Shown: positions 10,601-19,183, numbered from the stretch's first letter. The stretch is 64,000 bases of DNA from JAJVID01 sp035714085 (GCA_035714085.1 DASTMP010000072.1:35205-99204), one strand, 5' to 3'. A program made the numbers and translations. Notes: generated from the letters alone by a model not told the origin.

Positions 10601-10864
10601 GAACTGCGTGTGAGAAAACAGCCGCACCGAATGCGGGATGCCGCTCAATCCGATCTCGACCGGAATCGTCACCTGCTTCTCAACCTCCTCGGCGGCGCGA
10701 CCGGGAAAAAGAGTGATGATCTGTACTTGCGTATCTGTCACGTCTGGGAAGGCTTCGACCGGCAGCGCCCGGAACGCCGCCACCCCGCCCGCGATAAAGA
10801 GCGCCGTCAACAGAATCAGAAAGAACGGTTGATGCAAAGCGAAGGATGTGATGCGTTGAATCAT
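7682..10864 (-). CDS. czcA: Heavy-metal RND efflux permease (CzcA/CusA family)
   Basis: A 1060-residue inner-membrane pump that would move metal cations from periplasm or cytosol out through CzcB and CzcC. The N-terminus (ITSFALHQPFFLILLTALF, then LPVEAFPDVTDTQVQI) is diagnostic of the HME group. Near residue 400 is the DFGIIVDGAVIVVEN proton/metal helix, the divalent-cation type (Zn/Co/Ni/Cd) rather than the Cu/Ag type. It follows czcB by 3 bp. Metal specificity is inferred from this motif only. Confidence 0.94.
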   Translation of the reverse strand: MIQRITSFALHQPFFLILLTALFIAGGVAAFRALPVEAFPDVTDTQVQIITLFPGRAAEEVEKQVTIPVEIGLSGIPHSVRLFSHTQFGLSFVVVTFDDAVDAYFSRQQVIERLRDVDLPPGVSSDLGPLATPIGEIYRYRMKGDKYSPTDLRTLQDWVVARQFKTVPGVADVVTYGGLVKQYQVQPDMAKMKSYDVTLQQLFSALERGSANAGGSYVEKGEQQYLIRGIGLLKTPDDVNNLVVTERGGTPLLVKDIATVEVGAVPRQGITGQDDEDDIVTGIVLMRKGENPSEVLKALKEKVDALNTSVLPKGAQVTPIYDRTWLIDTTLKTVFKNLLEGAVLVTAVLLLFLGNLRAALIVAVMIPLSLLATFTGLTIRGIPANLLSLGAMDFGIIVDGAVIVVENIFRRLSEHQAEHPVRYFGAGHKEDEHESLRNRIIWATMEVGRPTFFSMLIIITAHIPIFTLQRHEGRIFAPMAWTVTSALIGSLIFSLTLVPLLCYFLLRRRLSERENLVIRACKRVYRPSLMWALKHRLLVIAASVAMLGASLLTAPRLGSEFLPELNEGTMWVNINFPPGISVSETRRLAARVRQILRGHQVVRSVTSKAGRPEDGTDPKPINMAEFFVDLKPPSEWPAGLTREKLVEEMDKELDELPGVEPSFSQPIRDNVLESISQIDGQIVIKVFGTDGDVLREQAQNVLRSISSVRGVGRAFIDRFGQVPQLQIEIDRAKSARYGLKVADIQDVIETALGGKQATEIWEGEKKFAVVVRLPEEQRQMDNIKNILVDTPDGQRIPLDQLATVSIKSGSMNISRELGARVMAIGVFIRDRDMGSLVAEMQAKVAREIKLPPGYYITWGGEFENQQRAMKRLAVIVPVSVLLIFALLFNAFGSARSAMLILLNVPFALIGGIFALLFTGIHLSVSAAIGFIALFGQSVLNGVVMVSYFNQLRDEGNTSYRAVLKGSLVRLRTVLMTALLAMLGLLPMALSHGIGSETQKPLAVVIIGGLISATLLTLFVLPALYLVFNRDDRRQSPPDLRRPQPVRENVEANLVRSNEYV

Positions 10865-10867
10865 GCC

Positions 10868-12244
10868 TCACCCCTTCCCGCCGTCGGATTCGATGATCTG
10901 GTTGATGAGCAGCACGCCTCGAGTGGCCACCCGTTCGCCGGGCCTGAGGCCTTCTTCGATAATCGTCGCGTCATCCATTGCGCGCCCCGGTTTGACTTGC
11001 CGCCTGCGGAAGCGTTTGGGCGACTCTTCCACGAACACGAACGAGTCCGCTCCTATCGTGAAGATCGCGCCCGTCGGAACGACCGCTACCGGCCGCGGCG
11101 AGGCAGCCCCGATGTTGATGCGGGCGAACATATCGGGCTTGAGCAAACCGCCCGGATTGGTAACAGAACAGCGAACGTGGACTGTGCGCGTCGCGGAGTC
11201 TACAGTCGGGTTGATGAAAGAGACGCGCGCCGGGAAACGGCGCTCCGGGTAAGCGGGGACGGTGATCTCCACAGATTGCCCGACGCGAATTTTCGCCAGG
11301 TAGCTTTCAAATACGTCGGCGATCACCCAGACCGTGGAAAGGTCGCTGATCATAAACAACGGATCGGGGGTATCGGATTTGACGTACTGCCCGTTGCCGA
11401 CCTTGCGCTCGACGACCGTCCCGCTGATCGGGGCGCGGATCACGACGAGCCGGTCAGGCCCACTCGAATTGCTGGCCTCGACGAGTTGGCCGGCGTTCTT
11501 GCCGAAGATCGCCAGCCGGCTTTCGACGAACCTGACCGCCGCTTCGGCCCTGCGCAGTTCGTCATTGGCGCGCGACAGATCGGCTTCCGCCTGTTGCATG
11601 TCTTTGGTCGCCAGCGCTTCGCGTTCGTTCAATCTCCGCGCTCGCTCGGCGACCTTCTGGGCCGTATCGAGGGCGATGCGCGCCTTGTTCTCGTCGGAGC
11701 GCGCCGCCGCCAGTTCGTTCTCCGCCGCGACCAGATCGGGCGATTCGATGGTGAGCAATGGCTGCCCGGATTGCACGAACGCGCCCTTGCTCGCGCTCAC
11801 TTCGAGGACGCGGCCCGCGTACGGCGTGAACACGGGCGTCATCCGCTCTTCATTGAATGCGACTTTTCCCGTCGTTGCTGACTCCACGTCGAGCGTACGT
11901 TCGGTAACGGGCTCGACGGTGATTTGCTGCATCTGCTCGCCGGTCGCGACGGCTACATCCGGCGGCCCCGAGGGCGTCGCTTCGGACGCGGATGTGGCTT
12001 CGGCCTGCGGCGCAACCGCATGCCGTCCGCCCCGCGCCCAGTAAATGACGCTGGAGGCCACCAGTAGCGCCAGTAGCGCCGACGCAATGAACCTGACGCG
12101 CTTATCGCCGAGTGGGACTGACTTTAGTTTATCCGTGGCATGAATTGTGGGCGGAGAGACTGTAGTCTGTTCCACTCCTGCTTGTTCCGACTTGTCCTCG
12201 TTTTCATGCCCTGTCGCTTTGCTCTCTTCAAGTTTCTCCAGCAT
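10868..12244 (-). CDS. czcB: Efflux RND periplasmic adaptor (CzcB/CusB family)
   Basis: A 458-residue membrane-fusion protein linking CzcA to the outer-membrane channel. It has a short cytosolic head, one membrane anchor (about residues 50-70), a biotinyl-lipoyl-like half motif, a long alpha-helical hairpin rich in Ala/Glu/Arg (about 165-240), and a second lipoyl half containing IRAPISGTVVERKVGNGQYV. The N-terminal 45 residues are acidic and lack His/Met metal clusters. ATG at 12244 has AGGAGA upstream. Middle gene of the czcC-B-A-tatA run. Confidence 0.92.
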   Translation of the reverse strand: MLEKLEESKATGHENEDKSEQAGVEQTTVSPPTIHATDKLKSVPLGDKRVRFIASALLALLVASSVIYWARGGRHAVAPQAEATSASEATPSGPPDVAVATGEQMQQITVEPVTERTLDVESATTGKVAFNEERMTPVFTPYAGRVLEVSASKGAFVQSGQPLLTIESPDLVAAENELAAARSDENKARIALDTAQKVAERARRLNEREALATKDMQQAEADLSRANDELRRAEAAVRFVESRLAIFGKNAGQLVEASNSSGPDRLVVIRAPISGTVVERKVGNGQYVKSDTPDPLFMISDLSTVWVIADVFESYLAKIRVGQSVEITVPAYPERRFPARVSFINPTVDSATRTVHVRCSVTNPGGLLKPDMFARINIGAASPRPVAVVPTGAIFTIGADSFVFVEESPKRFRRRQVKPGRAMDDATIIEEGLRPGERVATRGVLLINQIIESDGGKG

Positions 12245-12363
12245 AACAAAACAAATCTCCTGTTTTTGTAGTCTCGGACTACGAACCTTTCATGTGACTG
12301 CCGCGGCCCTCCTCGTCCCGTATGGACGCCTCGGGTTTAGGCAGGTCATTTACATCTCAGCCG

Positions 12364-13827
12364 CTAGCGCAGTGAGTGGCCGGTGGCCTGTTCCAATTGC
12401 CATAAACTCGATTGATAATCGGCCCGCGCCTGGTTGTAGGCTGTGAGCGTTTGGTTGTAGTAGCGCTGCGCATCCAACAACTCGATCAGGCTCGATGCGC
12501 CTTCCCTGTAACTGTATGTGGCGATCTGGCGCAGCTTCTCTACCTGGGACAGGTTTTGTGAGTTGTATAGATCGAGCGTGCGCCGCGCTGTCAGAAGCGA
12601 CTGATAGGCTTTCTCGACATCCGTTGTCGCTTGCAATTCGGCTTGTTTCACGAGGGCTTCAGCGGCTTTGACGTCAGCCTCCGCCTGCGTGATTCCGGCG
12701 CGCTGGTTGTTATATGTGAACAACGGGACCTGCGCGATCACCCCGGCCGCGGAATCGCTGCCCGCGCGCTGATATTCATAAGAGAAGATCACGTCGCGTG
12801 TTCGCTGCGCCTTTGCCAGTCGCAGCGCGCTCTCCGCCGCCTTGAGTGTGTAACGCGCCGCCTGCACGTCGGGTCGCTCGTTGATCGCCATGTCCCGCAG
12901 TTCCCCTAGCGTTTGCAGGACCGGGCGGTCGTCGAATTTCCAGACCAGCTCAATCGGCGCGGCGCCAGAGCGTTCGGGAAGTTGTTCCTGGTCGCCGTTC
13001 CGCGCCGTGTCTTCCATGTGAGTTTCGTCAATAGAGGCTAAAAGATAATCCGCAGGCCCTTGCGCGCCGAGGGAGGTCGAGATTGATTCCGGGGCGCCAG
13101 GCGCCACGTCTCCAGGTTGCGCCCCCAGCAAATTGAGCGCGTCGCGCGTCGCCTGCTCATAAGCGGAGCGCGCCTGCAACACCGCCTGTTGAAATTGCAG
13201 TCGCCCGGCGCGAACGCGGTAAATTTCCATCCTGGCCTGGTCGCCGAGTTCGACTTTCGCCTCCGTCAGCCGTTCGGTCTGTTCGTATTCCTGCCACGTG
13301 GTTTCGGTCAGGCGCAGGTTTTCTTGCGCCAGCGTGGCGGCGGCGAACGCCTGTCGTAATTGGTAAATTTGAGTGCGGACGGCGTCGAGCATCTGCGCTT
13401 CAGAGTTCTTCAATACCGCATCGGCTTGCTCGACTCGCAATTCGCGCTTGGGGCCCCGCTCCCACACTTTATCCACTCTGAAGGTGTAGGTCGGTTGCGC
13501 CCCGGCGTCGGAATTGGTAGTGAAAAAACGCGGGAAACTCCCCTTGATTGGAGAGTAGAAAGGGAATTGTTCGGCGCCGATCGTCAACATCGGATTCGGT
13601 TTGTAGCCGGCGATTAAGCGCGCCGCGCGACTGGAGTCGATCTTGTAGCGCGCGGCCAGTACTACGAGGTTGCGCCGGATCAACAGATCTTCTGCTTGAG
13701 CCAGCGTCAGTTTGCGCGGAAGCGGGTCGGAAAGGCTTTGCGCTCCGACCCACGAAATAGAAAAAATTATCAGAACGGACAGAACAGACAGACCTGTAAA
13801 AATACGGGAGCATGCTGTTCGCAACAT
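12364..13827 (-). CDS. czcC: TolC-family outer-membrane efflux channel (CzcC-like)
   Basis: A 487-residue outer-membrane channel. It has an N-terminal signal peptide ending near AQS, then the two repeated helical units of the OEP family: LAQAEDLLIRRNLVVLAARY near residue 45, and RDMAINERPDVQAARYTLKAAE in the second half. The C-terminal part (EGASSLIELLDAQRYYNQT) is the conserved OEP signature. ATG at 13827 is preceded by AAGGAG at good spacing. First gene of the operon; its promoter should lie in 13828-14139. Confidence 0.93.
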   Translation of the reverse strand: MLRTACSRIFTGLSVLSVLIIFSISWVGAQSLSDPLPRKLTLAQAEDLLIRRNLVVLAARYKIDSSRAARLIAGYKPNPMLTIGAEQFPFYSPIKGSFPRFFTTNSDAGAQPTYTFRVDKVWERGPKRELRVEQADAVLKNSEAQMLDAVRTQIYQLRQAFAAATLAQENLRLTETTWQEYEQTERLTEAKVELGDQARMEIYRVRAGRLQFQQAVLQARSAYEQATRDALNLLGAQPGDVAPGAPESISTSLGAQGPADYLLASIDETHMEDTARNGDQEQLPERSGAAPIELVWKFDDRPVLQTLGELRDMAINERPDVQAARYTLKAAESALRLAKAQRTRDVIFSYEYQRAGSDSAAGVIAQVPLFTYNNQRAGITQAEADVKAAEALVKQAELQATTDVEKAYQSLLTARRTLDLYNSQNLSQVEKLRQIATYSYREGASSLIELLDAQRYYNQTLTAYNQARADYQSSLWQLEQATGHSLR

Positions 13828-14139
13828 ACTTCTCTCTCCTTAAAGAATATGGACAAGTCGCCGACACGCGCGCATGCCTACGGCCAGACCGGCGCAGTAA
13901 ATGAGGCGTGGCGGGAGACCGGTATTTACTTGATAGTGAGAAAGCGCGCACGACTTGTCGCTACACGTCACTTCTCACGCGTCACTTTCTAGATATTTAG
14001 CGCTTAGTTGAAAGTCTCGGAATTATCGGTAACCTCGGCAGATCGCTAGACCGCGTCAGACAGGAAGCAGGCGAACAAATGCGCCGGACTTCTAGTGATG
14101 TCTGCAAAGCGGTTTTTGACGATTATGCGAGGAATCGGA
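13828..14139. other. Intergenic region upstream of the czc operon
   Basis: No gene seen over about 312 bp. It should contain the czc operon promoter, but I cannot point to a convincing -10/-35 pair or an operator. A short imperfect inverted segment around 13938-13985 (GTGAGAAAGCG against CGCGTCAC-like sequence) is the only structure noticed. Confidence 0.4.
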
Positions 14140-14820
14140 TCAGGAAAGTTTGGCGGGAGGCCCGCGTTTGGGATAGCGGGTAATGCATGGAGAAAGTTCC
14201 GCCGCGCAATTGCGGCCGACCCCGGGAAGCGTAATGGAATGCGGAGTGACTGTAAGACGGCCTTCGTTTCGCTTCAGGAGCGAATATCCGCCCGTCCCGG
14301 CCGTCAGCAACTGTTCATCCGCATACCAGGCGAAGATACCGCTCTGGCTTTCATCCGCGGTTAGACGCTTGATCTCGATGACGTAAGCGGACGTGTCGGC
14401 GACACGGGCGAAATTTCCGATTCCGCTGTTGAGCCAGAGCGCAGACTGTGTCGGCTGCAGATCTGAGACCCAGATCAGGTCATTGTCACCGTCATGATCG
14501 ATGTCTTCCGCATAAATGCTCCCTGGCTGTGACGACTCAGTGGAAAAGTGGAGGTTTGTTACCCACGGGGAACTGAGCGCCAAGTGGATGTGCTTATGGA
14601 AGCCGTTCGAGGTCAGTTCCGCTCGATCAGGCAATAGGTCGCCGTCGAAATCCATGACGGCTTGCGCGGGAGGCTGGGATAGACCGGGCAATGACGCGGA
14701 ATTCAACGGGAGGCGATCCTGTCGGGAATCCCGCGCAGGGCCTATCTCCGTGGCCGCCGCCACTACCGCCGCGATAAGCAGAAAAGCTAGCTTCTTCTTG
14801 AGATTACTTTTTATTCGCAT
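14140..14820 (-). CDS. Exported FG-GAP/VCBS-like repeat protein
   Basis: A 226-residue predicted secreted protein. It has a Lys-rich start and hydrophobic signal segment (about residues 8-25). It then carries two calcium-binding-like repeats of the FG-GAP/VCBS kind, DFDGDLLPDRAEL (near residue 57) and DIDHDGDNDLIWV (near residue 107), each with alternating acidic residues. Such repeats usually build beta-propeller blades; two are too few for a whole propeller, so this may be a fragment or a partner domain. The ATG at 14820 is preferred to the GTG at 14826; neither has a strong ribosome site. Role unknown. Confidence 0.68.
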   Translation of the reverse strand: MRIKSNLKKKLAFLLIAAVVAAATEIGPARDSRQDRLPLNSASLPGLSQPPAQAVMDFDGDLLPDRAELTSNGFHKHIHLALSSPWVTNLHFSTESSQPGSIYAEDIDHDGDNDLIWVSDLQPTQSALWLNSGIGNFARVADTSAYVIEIKRLTADESQSGIFAWYADEQLLTAGTGGYSLLKRNEGRLTVTPHSITLPGVGRNCAAELSPCITRYPKRGPPAKLS

Positions 14821-15051
14821 CAACACCGTTTGATTATTATCGCCTGACCATCGAAGAACAACAAATCAAACCTGGTTGGGAGCCTGTCTAAGATTGGTTT
14901 TTTGCTTTCTGATTGGAGGAATGCACCTTAATATCCACACCGTATTTGAGTCAACGGGAAAAAGGATTCATAGAACTATTCTCACTCAATGCTCTGATAA
15001 TGAAGTTGTTTGGCGTTTTGGGCAAGTAGTTGCGGCGGCGCTCACCTCTGA

Positions 15052-15801
15052 TTATTTCGCGCGGATGGCTGTCATCAGCCAGAGGTCTACAGCGGTCGCC
15101 CTCGGGTTCCCAGATCTCCATTTTACAAATGGATCCCCGCATTTCACTACTTGAAAACCGGCGGTTTCGACTTCCTTGCGCGCCAGATCAGGGGCGATTT
15201 CGTGAAGTTTGAGCTGGTCTGCCCGAGGTTGGGCGCGATGCTCTGCAAAACTGTAGTCTGCGATGACTAGGCGGCCACCCGGTTTCAAGGAATGAAGAAT
15301 CTTGTTCAGCATTCCCTCGCAGTTAGAAAAGTGATGGTATGAGTCTACGACCAAGACCGCGTCGAGCCGGTCGACTGGAAGTTTTGGATCATCAGGCGTT
15401 CCCTTGACAATTTCAACGTTGGACAGGTTGAACACCTTTACTCTATCGTTCAGCCATCTCATCGCGGTATCCGAGATGTCCTCCGCAAAGACCTTCCCTT
15501 CAGGACCGACAATCTCCGCAAGCCGCATGGAGTAGTAGCCACCGCCTGCGCCGACATCAGCCACCCAATCTCCACGCGACACCTTCAAAGCCGCAACGAG
15601 ACCGGTAGCATTCTGATACGGCTCCCGGGTTGCATCACCGGCTTTGATATCCTCCAACGTGGACGGGTTTCCGGCGTTGATCGGTCGCGCATCTTGGAAG
15701 GCTAGCGACGAACCTACCGTGGCGGAAATGATGGCGGCGCAGAACACTGCCGAGATCCAACGCGGCCGCATTGAAGGCGACAAAATTGATTGTGCAATCA
15801 C
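15052..15801 (-). CDS. Exported class I SAM-dependent methyltransferase-like protein
   Basis: A 249-residue protein with a signal-peptide-like N-terminus (hydrophobic stretch ending near SLAFQDA) followed by a complete class I methyltransferase fold. Motif I is VADVGAGGGYYSMRLAE (near residue 80), an acidic residue sits after strand 2 (FAEDIS), and DAVLVVDSYHHF and LKPGGRLVIADY follow. SAM is not expected outside the cytosol, so the leader is odd; Acidobacteriota carry similar exported forms in my recollection. Start is GTG 15801, with AAGGA upstream; ATG 15771 would still leave the hydrophobic segment. Substrate unknown. Confidence 0.82.
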   Translation of the reverse strand: MIAQSILSPSMRPRWISAVFCAAIISATVGSSLAFQDARPINAGNPSTLEDIKAGDATREPYQNATGLVAALKVSRGDWVADVGAGGGYYSMRLAEIVGPEGKVFAEDISDTAMRWLNDRVKVFNLSNVEIVKGTPDDPKLPVDRLDAVLVVDSYHHFSNCEGMLNKILHSLKPGGRLVIADYSFAEHRAQPRADQLKLHEIAPDLARKEVETAGFQVVKCGDPFVKWRSGNPRATAVDLWLMTAIRAK

Positions 15802-15899
15802 TTCACTTCAGTTCCTTTCGTCGAAGACTTCTTCCATTGTAATCAACAAACATTATCTGCATGAGTCCGTAAACTAAGTTTTTTGGTATTCGTGGTTTT

Positions 15900-16118
15900 C
15901 GCATCCTGGCTTTGAGCCTGCGAAGCAGGCGACAGAATAAAGCCTGGGGCGTAAGCCCCAGGAGAGCAATAGTGAAGCTCTCCGCAGCCCACGAAGTGGG
16001 CGACAGCCATTGGCTGTCGCCCACTTCGTGGGCTTGATATCGCTCCGGACCCGACCCGGGGTTGCGCCTTCGGCTCCACCCCGGGCTTTATGCTGCCGCC
16101 CGCTTCGCGGGCTTAGGA
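15900..16118. repeat. Hairpin-rich palindromic block
   Basis: The 15802-16296 gap has no gene; short ORFs here are by-products of the repeats. It is a string of hairpins. A perfect 24-bp inverted repeat lies at 15986-16009/16011-16034 around a single T. GCCTGGGGC..GCCCCAGG occurs near 15938-15963, CCGGGGT..ACCCCGG around 16055-16085, and CGCCCGCTTCGCGGGC around 16097-16112. Related GCxxxCTTCGxGGGC cores recur several times, suggesting a degenerate REP-type cluster. Confidence 0.75.
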
Positions 16119-16181
16119 GAATGTCAAACAAATTAGATTACGAAGTACTCAATCATGCGGGGCGGTGGAATCGATCCCAGC

Positions 16182-16219
16182 AAAAAAGCCCGCGGGGGGC
16201 ATGAACTCCTCCCGCGGGC
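16182..16219 (-). terminator. Rho-independent terminator for the TPR gene
   Basis: Read on the minus strand, a 12-bp GC-rich stem (GCCCGCGGGAGG with its near-perfect partner, 8-nt loop) is followed directly by six T residues (complement of 16182-16187). It lies about 80 bp after the stop of the TPR protein at 16297. Confidence 0.8.
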
Positions 16220-16296
16220 CTTGGTTTATCGGTTGTTTGGCGCAGCCCAGCGCAGTTGCTACGCGGCGTTGTACCAGTGTCCCACAGACCCTGAAG

Positions 16297-17565
16297 TTAC
16301 GGCTTCTTCTTCGCAGCCGCCTTACCTCTTGAAGGCTCGGATTTTGGCGGTTGCAGGTTGTTGCCGACGACCAGGTCTTTCAACACGGCCTTGACCTCGG
16401 GAACGCGCGCGTCGTTTTCAGGGGCTTTGTCGAGGAACTTCTGGAACGTGTTGGCCGACTCCTGGAACTTGGCCACGCTCGCGTAAGCCAGACCGAGCTT
16501 GTATATCGCGTCGAGGTTGTCCGGGTTAGCTTCGATGATCGCAGTGTATGCCGTGACCGCCTCTTCGGCCTTGCCTGCGTCGAAGTAAACCTCCGCGGCG
16601 CTCAATTGGTATTTGACCTTGTCCGCCGGGGTTTCGGCGGATTCAGCGACTTCGCGGTAATCCTTTACCGCAGGCTCGATCATCTCCGCCACCAACAGTT
16701 TCTTGGCTAACAATCCTTCCGCATCCGCTTTGGACTTCAGATACGCCGCTTTGCTCTTTTTCGCCTGCGCGCCCTTCTGAGGGTCATTCAATAGAGGTTC
16801 GGCGAGAGCCATCGCTTTGCCGATGGCGTTGATCGAGTCGTTGAAATCCTGTTTGGCGGCGTCTTTCTTCGCCGTGTTCGTGGGGTCTTTTGTGAACTCG
16901 TTGAAACTGGTGACGCCACGGTTGTAAAGCGCCAGCGAGAGTCCCTGCCAGACGGCCTGTTGTTCGGCGTCGATCTTGGCGGCTTCGCCGAATTCATTGG
17001 CGGCGCCGTTCCAGTCTTTCGCCGCCATGAGCTGCTGGCCGGCTTCGAAGCGCTTCTTCATCGACTCGTACTCTTCCTTCATCTTGCTGTTCTTGGCCTC
17101 GACCTCGGCGCGCTTCTTCTCATATTCTTCCATCGCCTTCTTTTGATCGGCGGCGCTCATCTGCTGGCCGCCTTTGGGCGCGCTGGCCTGCATGCCCTTC
17201 ACTTCGGCGACCGTCAGTTTCTTCCCGTCACCGCTATGAAGCTCGAACTTTAACGGGTCGGTCTGCGAGCCTTTAACGTTCTGTACGTAGTCCGGCATGC
17301 AGCCGGGCGCAGAAACCATGACGGTGTAAGTGCCGACATAGGGAACGCCCGCGTGCAGGAAGTGGCCTTTCTTATCGGTCTTGACCGGGTAGCTGCCTTT
17401 GATGTCGGTGCGTTCGATCTGAACCTCGGCGCCGACAATCGGTTCTTTCGTGTCGGCTTTGACGACATCGCCTTCGAGCCGGCCCGTCTGAGCCGCGGCG
17501 GTCAGCGACGCGAACGCGATCATCGCGCAGCCTGCAAACGCCGACAATAGATGTTTGATCTTCAT
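16297..17565 (-). CDS. Exported TPR protein with carboxypeptidase-regulatory-like domain
   Basis: A 422-residue secreted or periplasmic protein. Signal peptide ends near AAAQTG (about residue 24). A Cna/carboxypeptidase-regulatory-like beta-sandwich follows (about 25-100: GRLEGDVVKADTKEPIVGAEVQI), then a charged coiled-coil segment (about 130-175). TPR-type repeats fill about 170-400, clearest at AEVYFDAGKAEEAVTAYTAI. The tail is Lys-rich (AAAKKKP). I start at ATG 17565, which has GGAGG six bases upstream, not at the longer frame from 17772. Followed by a strong terminator, so it is probably monocistronic. Likely a scaffold; exact role unknown. Confidence 0.85.
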   Translation of the reverse strand: MKIKHLLSAFAGCAMIAFASLTAAAQTGRLEGDVVKADTKEPIVGAEVQIERTDIKGSYPVKTDKKGHFLHAGVPYVGTYTVMVSAPGCMPDYVQNVKGSQTDPLKFELHSGDGKKLTVAEVKGMQASAPKGGQQMSAADQKKAMEEYEKKRAEVEAKNSKMKEEYESMKKRFEAGQQLMAAKDWNGAANEFGEAAKIDAEQQAVWQGLSLALYNRGVTSFNEFTKDPTNTAKKDAAKQDFNDSINAIGKAMALAEPLLNDPQKGAQAKKSKAAYLKSKADAEGLLAKKLLVAEMIEPAVKDYREVAESAETPADKVKYQLSAAEVYFDAGKAEEAVTAYTAIIEANPDNLDAIYKLGLAYASVAKFQESANTFQKFLDKAPENDARVPEVKAVLKDLVVGNNLQPPKSEPSRGKAAAKKKP

Positions 17566-17811
17566 TTCTATCCTCCGTCTGGTTCTTAGAACTGTTGGAA
17601 AGCGCCCACAACCGTTTTTGACTGCGGTCTCAGATGCGGAATCGGCGGGCATTTTGCCGGGAACTTTCGCCGGCGTTCGCGCATCACGCGCATGATCAAA
17701 GACAGCGCCCAGACGCCTCTGGTTACGTTTGGTTGTGCTGCGAGAATTGTTATAACGTGAATTCCAGGTCACTCGAATATCAAGCCGGGCGCAATTCTAG
17801 CCGTCGCAAAA

Positions 17812-18516
17812 TCAGATTTCAATCATGTAGGGAATGGGATCGCGCAACCCCGCCTCGCGGAATCCGCGCAGCCGCAACGCGCAACTGTCGCACTGGCCGC
17901 AGGCCACATCTTCGCGCTGGTAACATGACCAGCTCAATTCGAGCGGCGCGCCGAGTTCGGAGCCTAGCTTCACGATCTCGCTTTTGCGAAGACGGATGAC
18001 GGGAGTGACGATCTCGATCCTCGTTTCGGGCTTAGTGCCCAGGTCAATCGCTCGCTGAAACGCCTCATAATATTCGGGACGGCAATCGGGATAACCGGAA
18101 CTGTCTTCGGCGACCGCGCCGATGTAGATTCGGTCGGCGCCGATGACCTCGGCCCAGCTCGTGGCGATCGAGAGCAGGTGCGCGTTGCGGAATGGGACGT
18201 ATGAGGTCGGAATCTCCTTCGATTCGAGGTCGGCCTGGCTGACTTCGATATTGCGATCGGTCAACGACGAGCCGCCAATCTTGGCCAGGTGAGCGATGTC
18301 GGCCGTCATTCGATGTTTGGCCTTGTAGAAATCGGCGATGTCGTTGAAGGCCTTCAACTCGCGCTTTTCGGTGCGTTGGCCGTAACTGATGTGGAGCATC
18401 GCCAACTCGCGCTCGCGCGCCGCGACCGCCGTCGTTACGCAACTGTCCATTCCGCCGCTGGCTAAAACCACGGCCAATTGCGGATTGGGATTCCGGGATT
18501 GCGGATTAATGCTCAT
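17812..18516 (-). CDS. queC: 7-cyano-7-deazaguanine synthase
   Basis: ATP-dependent enzyme converting 7-carboxy-7-deazaguanine to preQ0 in queuosine-precursor synthesis. 234 residues with the PP-loop SGGMDS at about 20-25 and the zinc cysteine cluster CYQREDVACGQCDSCALR near residues 200-217, both family hallmarks. Lies 3 bp after queE, same operon. Its first dozen residues (NPQSRNPNPQ) come from a repetitive stretch of GGGATT-like units and look like a recent low-complexity addition. queD and queF are not in the window. Confidence 0.96.
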   Translation of the reverse strand: MSINPQSRNPNPQLAVVLASGGMDSCVTTAVAARERELAMLHISYGQRTEKRELKAFNDIADFYKAKHRMTADIAHLAKIGGSSLTDRNIEVSQADLESKEIPTSYVPFRNAHLLSIATSWAEVIGADRIYIGAVAEDSSGYPDCRPEYYEAFQRAIDLGTKPETRIEIVTPVIRLRKSEIVKLGSELGAPLELSWSCYQREDVACGQCDSCALRLRGFREAGLRDPIPYMIEI

Positions 18517-18519
18517 AAC

Positions 18520-19161
18520 TCAAACGCCTTTCACGTCAGGCCCCCAGATGTATTTATGCAGTTGCAGTTGCATCCGAGCCCGCGCGCCAGATTCCAGAAT
18601 CCAGGCGGCCATGTCTTTCAAATCAACAGCGCCCCAGACCGGCGAAAAAAGCGAATATGGCTCGCGCTCGTCGAGCCTGTATTTTTCGATCACGCCAAGC
18701 GCGTAGTCGAAATCGGCGCGGTCTTTGATTACGAATTTGATTTCGTCGCGCGGGTTCAACCGTTCGAGGTTCGCCCAATAGTTTCGATGCGCTTCGCCGC
18801 TGCCCGGACACTTCACGTCCAGAATCTTGATCGCGCGCGGGTCGAGGACGCTCGCGTCGAGGCCGCCGCCCGTCTCGACCAGGACCGTGTAGCCTTCATC
18901 GCAGAGCCTGCGTGAGAGTTCCGCGCATTCGCGCTTTTGAACCAGCGGCTCACCTCCGGTGATTTCGACCAGTTTGCATCCGTAACCGCGAACCTTCTCC
19001 ATCACTTCATCGACAGACATCTCGGCGCCGCCGGTGAACGTGTATTCGCTGTCGCACCACGAGCAGCGCAGGTTGCACCACGTCAGCCGTACGAAGACGC
19101 AGGGCAGGCCGGCGAACGACGATTCGCCCTGGATCGAATAGAAAATTTCGGTGATTCGCAT
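18520..19161 (-). CDS. queE: 7-carboxy-7-deazaguanine synthase (radical SAM)
   Basis: Radical-SAM ring-contraction enzyme making 7-carboxy-7-deazaguanine for the queuosine pathway. 213 residues. The cluster-binding C-x3-C-x2-C is at Cys29, Cys33 and Cys36 in TWCNLRCSWCDSEYT, followed by the EITGGEPL segment that contacts SAM. Start ATG 19161 has only a weak purine-rich site and lies inside a 9-bp inverted repeat that could affect initiation. First gene of the queE-queC pair. Confidence 0.95.
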   Translation of the reverse strand: MRITEIFYSIQGESSFAGLPCVFVRLTWCNLRCSWCDSEYTFTGGAEMSVDEVMEKVRGYGCKLVEITGGEPLVQKRECAELSRRLCDEGYTVLVETGGGLDASVLDPRAIKILDVKCPGSGEAHRNYWANLERLNPRDEIKFVIKDRADFDYALGVIEKYRLDEREPYSLFSPVWGAVDLKDMAAWILESGARARMQLQLHKYIWGPDVKGV

Positions 19162-19183
19162 CTCTCTTCATCTTGAGAGATGC
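19158..19183 (-). promoter_or_regulatory. Hairpin covering the queE start codon
   Basis: A perfect 9-bp inverted repeat (GCATCTCTC at 19158-19166, GAGAGATGC at 19175-19183, 8-nt loop) includes the queE ATG and its ribosome site. It could mask initiation. It does not resemble a preQ1 riboswitch. Confidence 0.45.

Noticed and set aside
10196..11881. 561-residue plus-strand ORF opposite czcA/czcB
   Set aside because: It is Arg/His/Asp-rich antisense shadow of two clear pump genes, a usual result of high GC codon bias, with no recognisable domain.
15843..16204. Several 60-85-residue ORFs in the hairpin block
   Set aside because: They overlap each other in different frames and are produced by the palindromic sequence itself.
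18480..18516. Alternative downstream start for queC removing the repetitive N-terminus
   Set aside because: No internal Met with a ribosome site lies before the PP-loop, so ATG 18516 remains the best start despite the odd leader.
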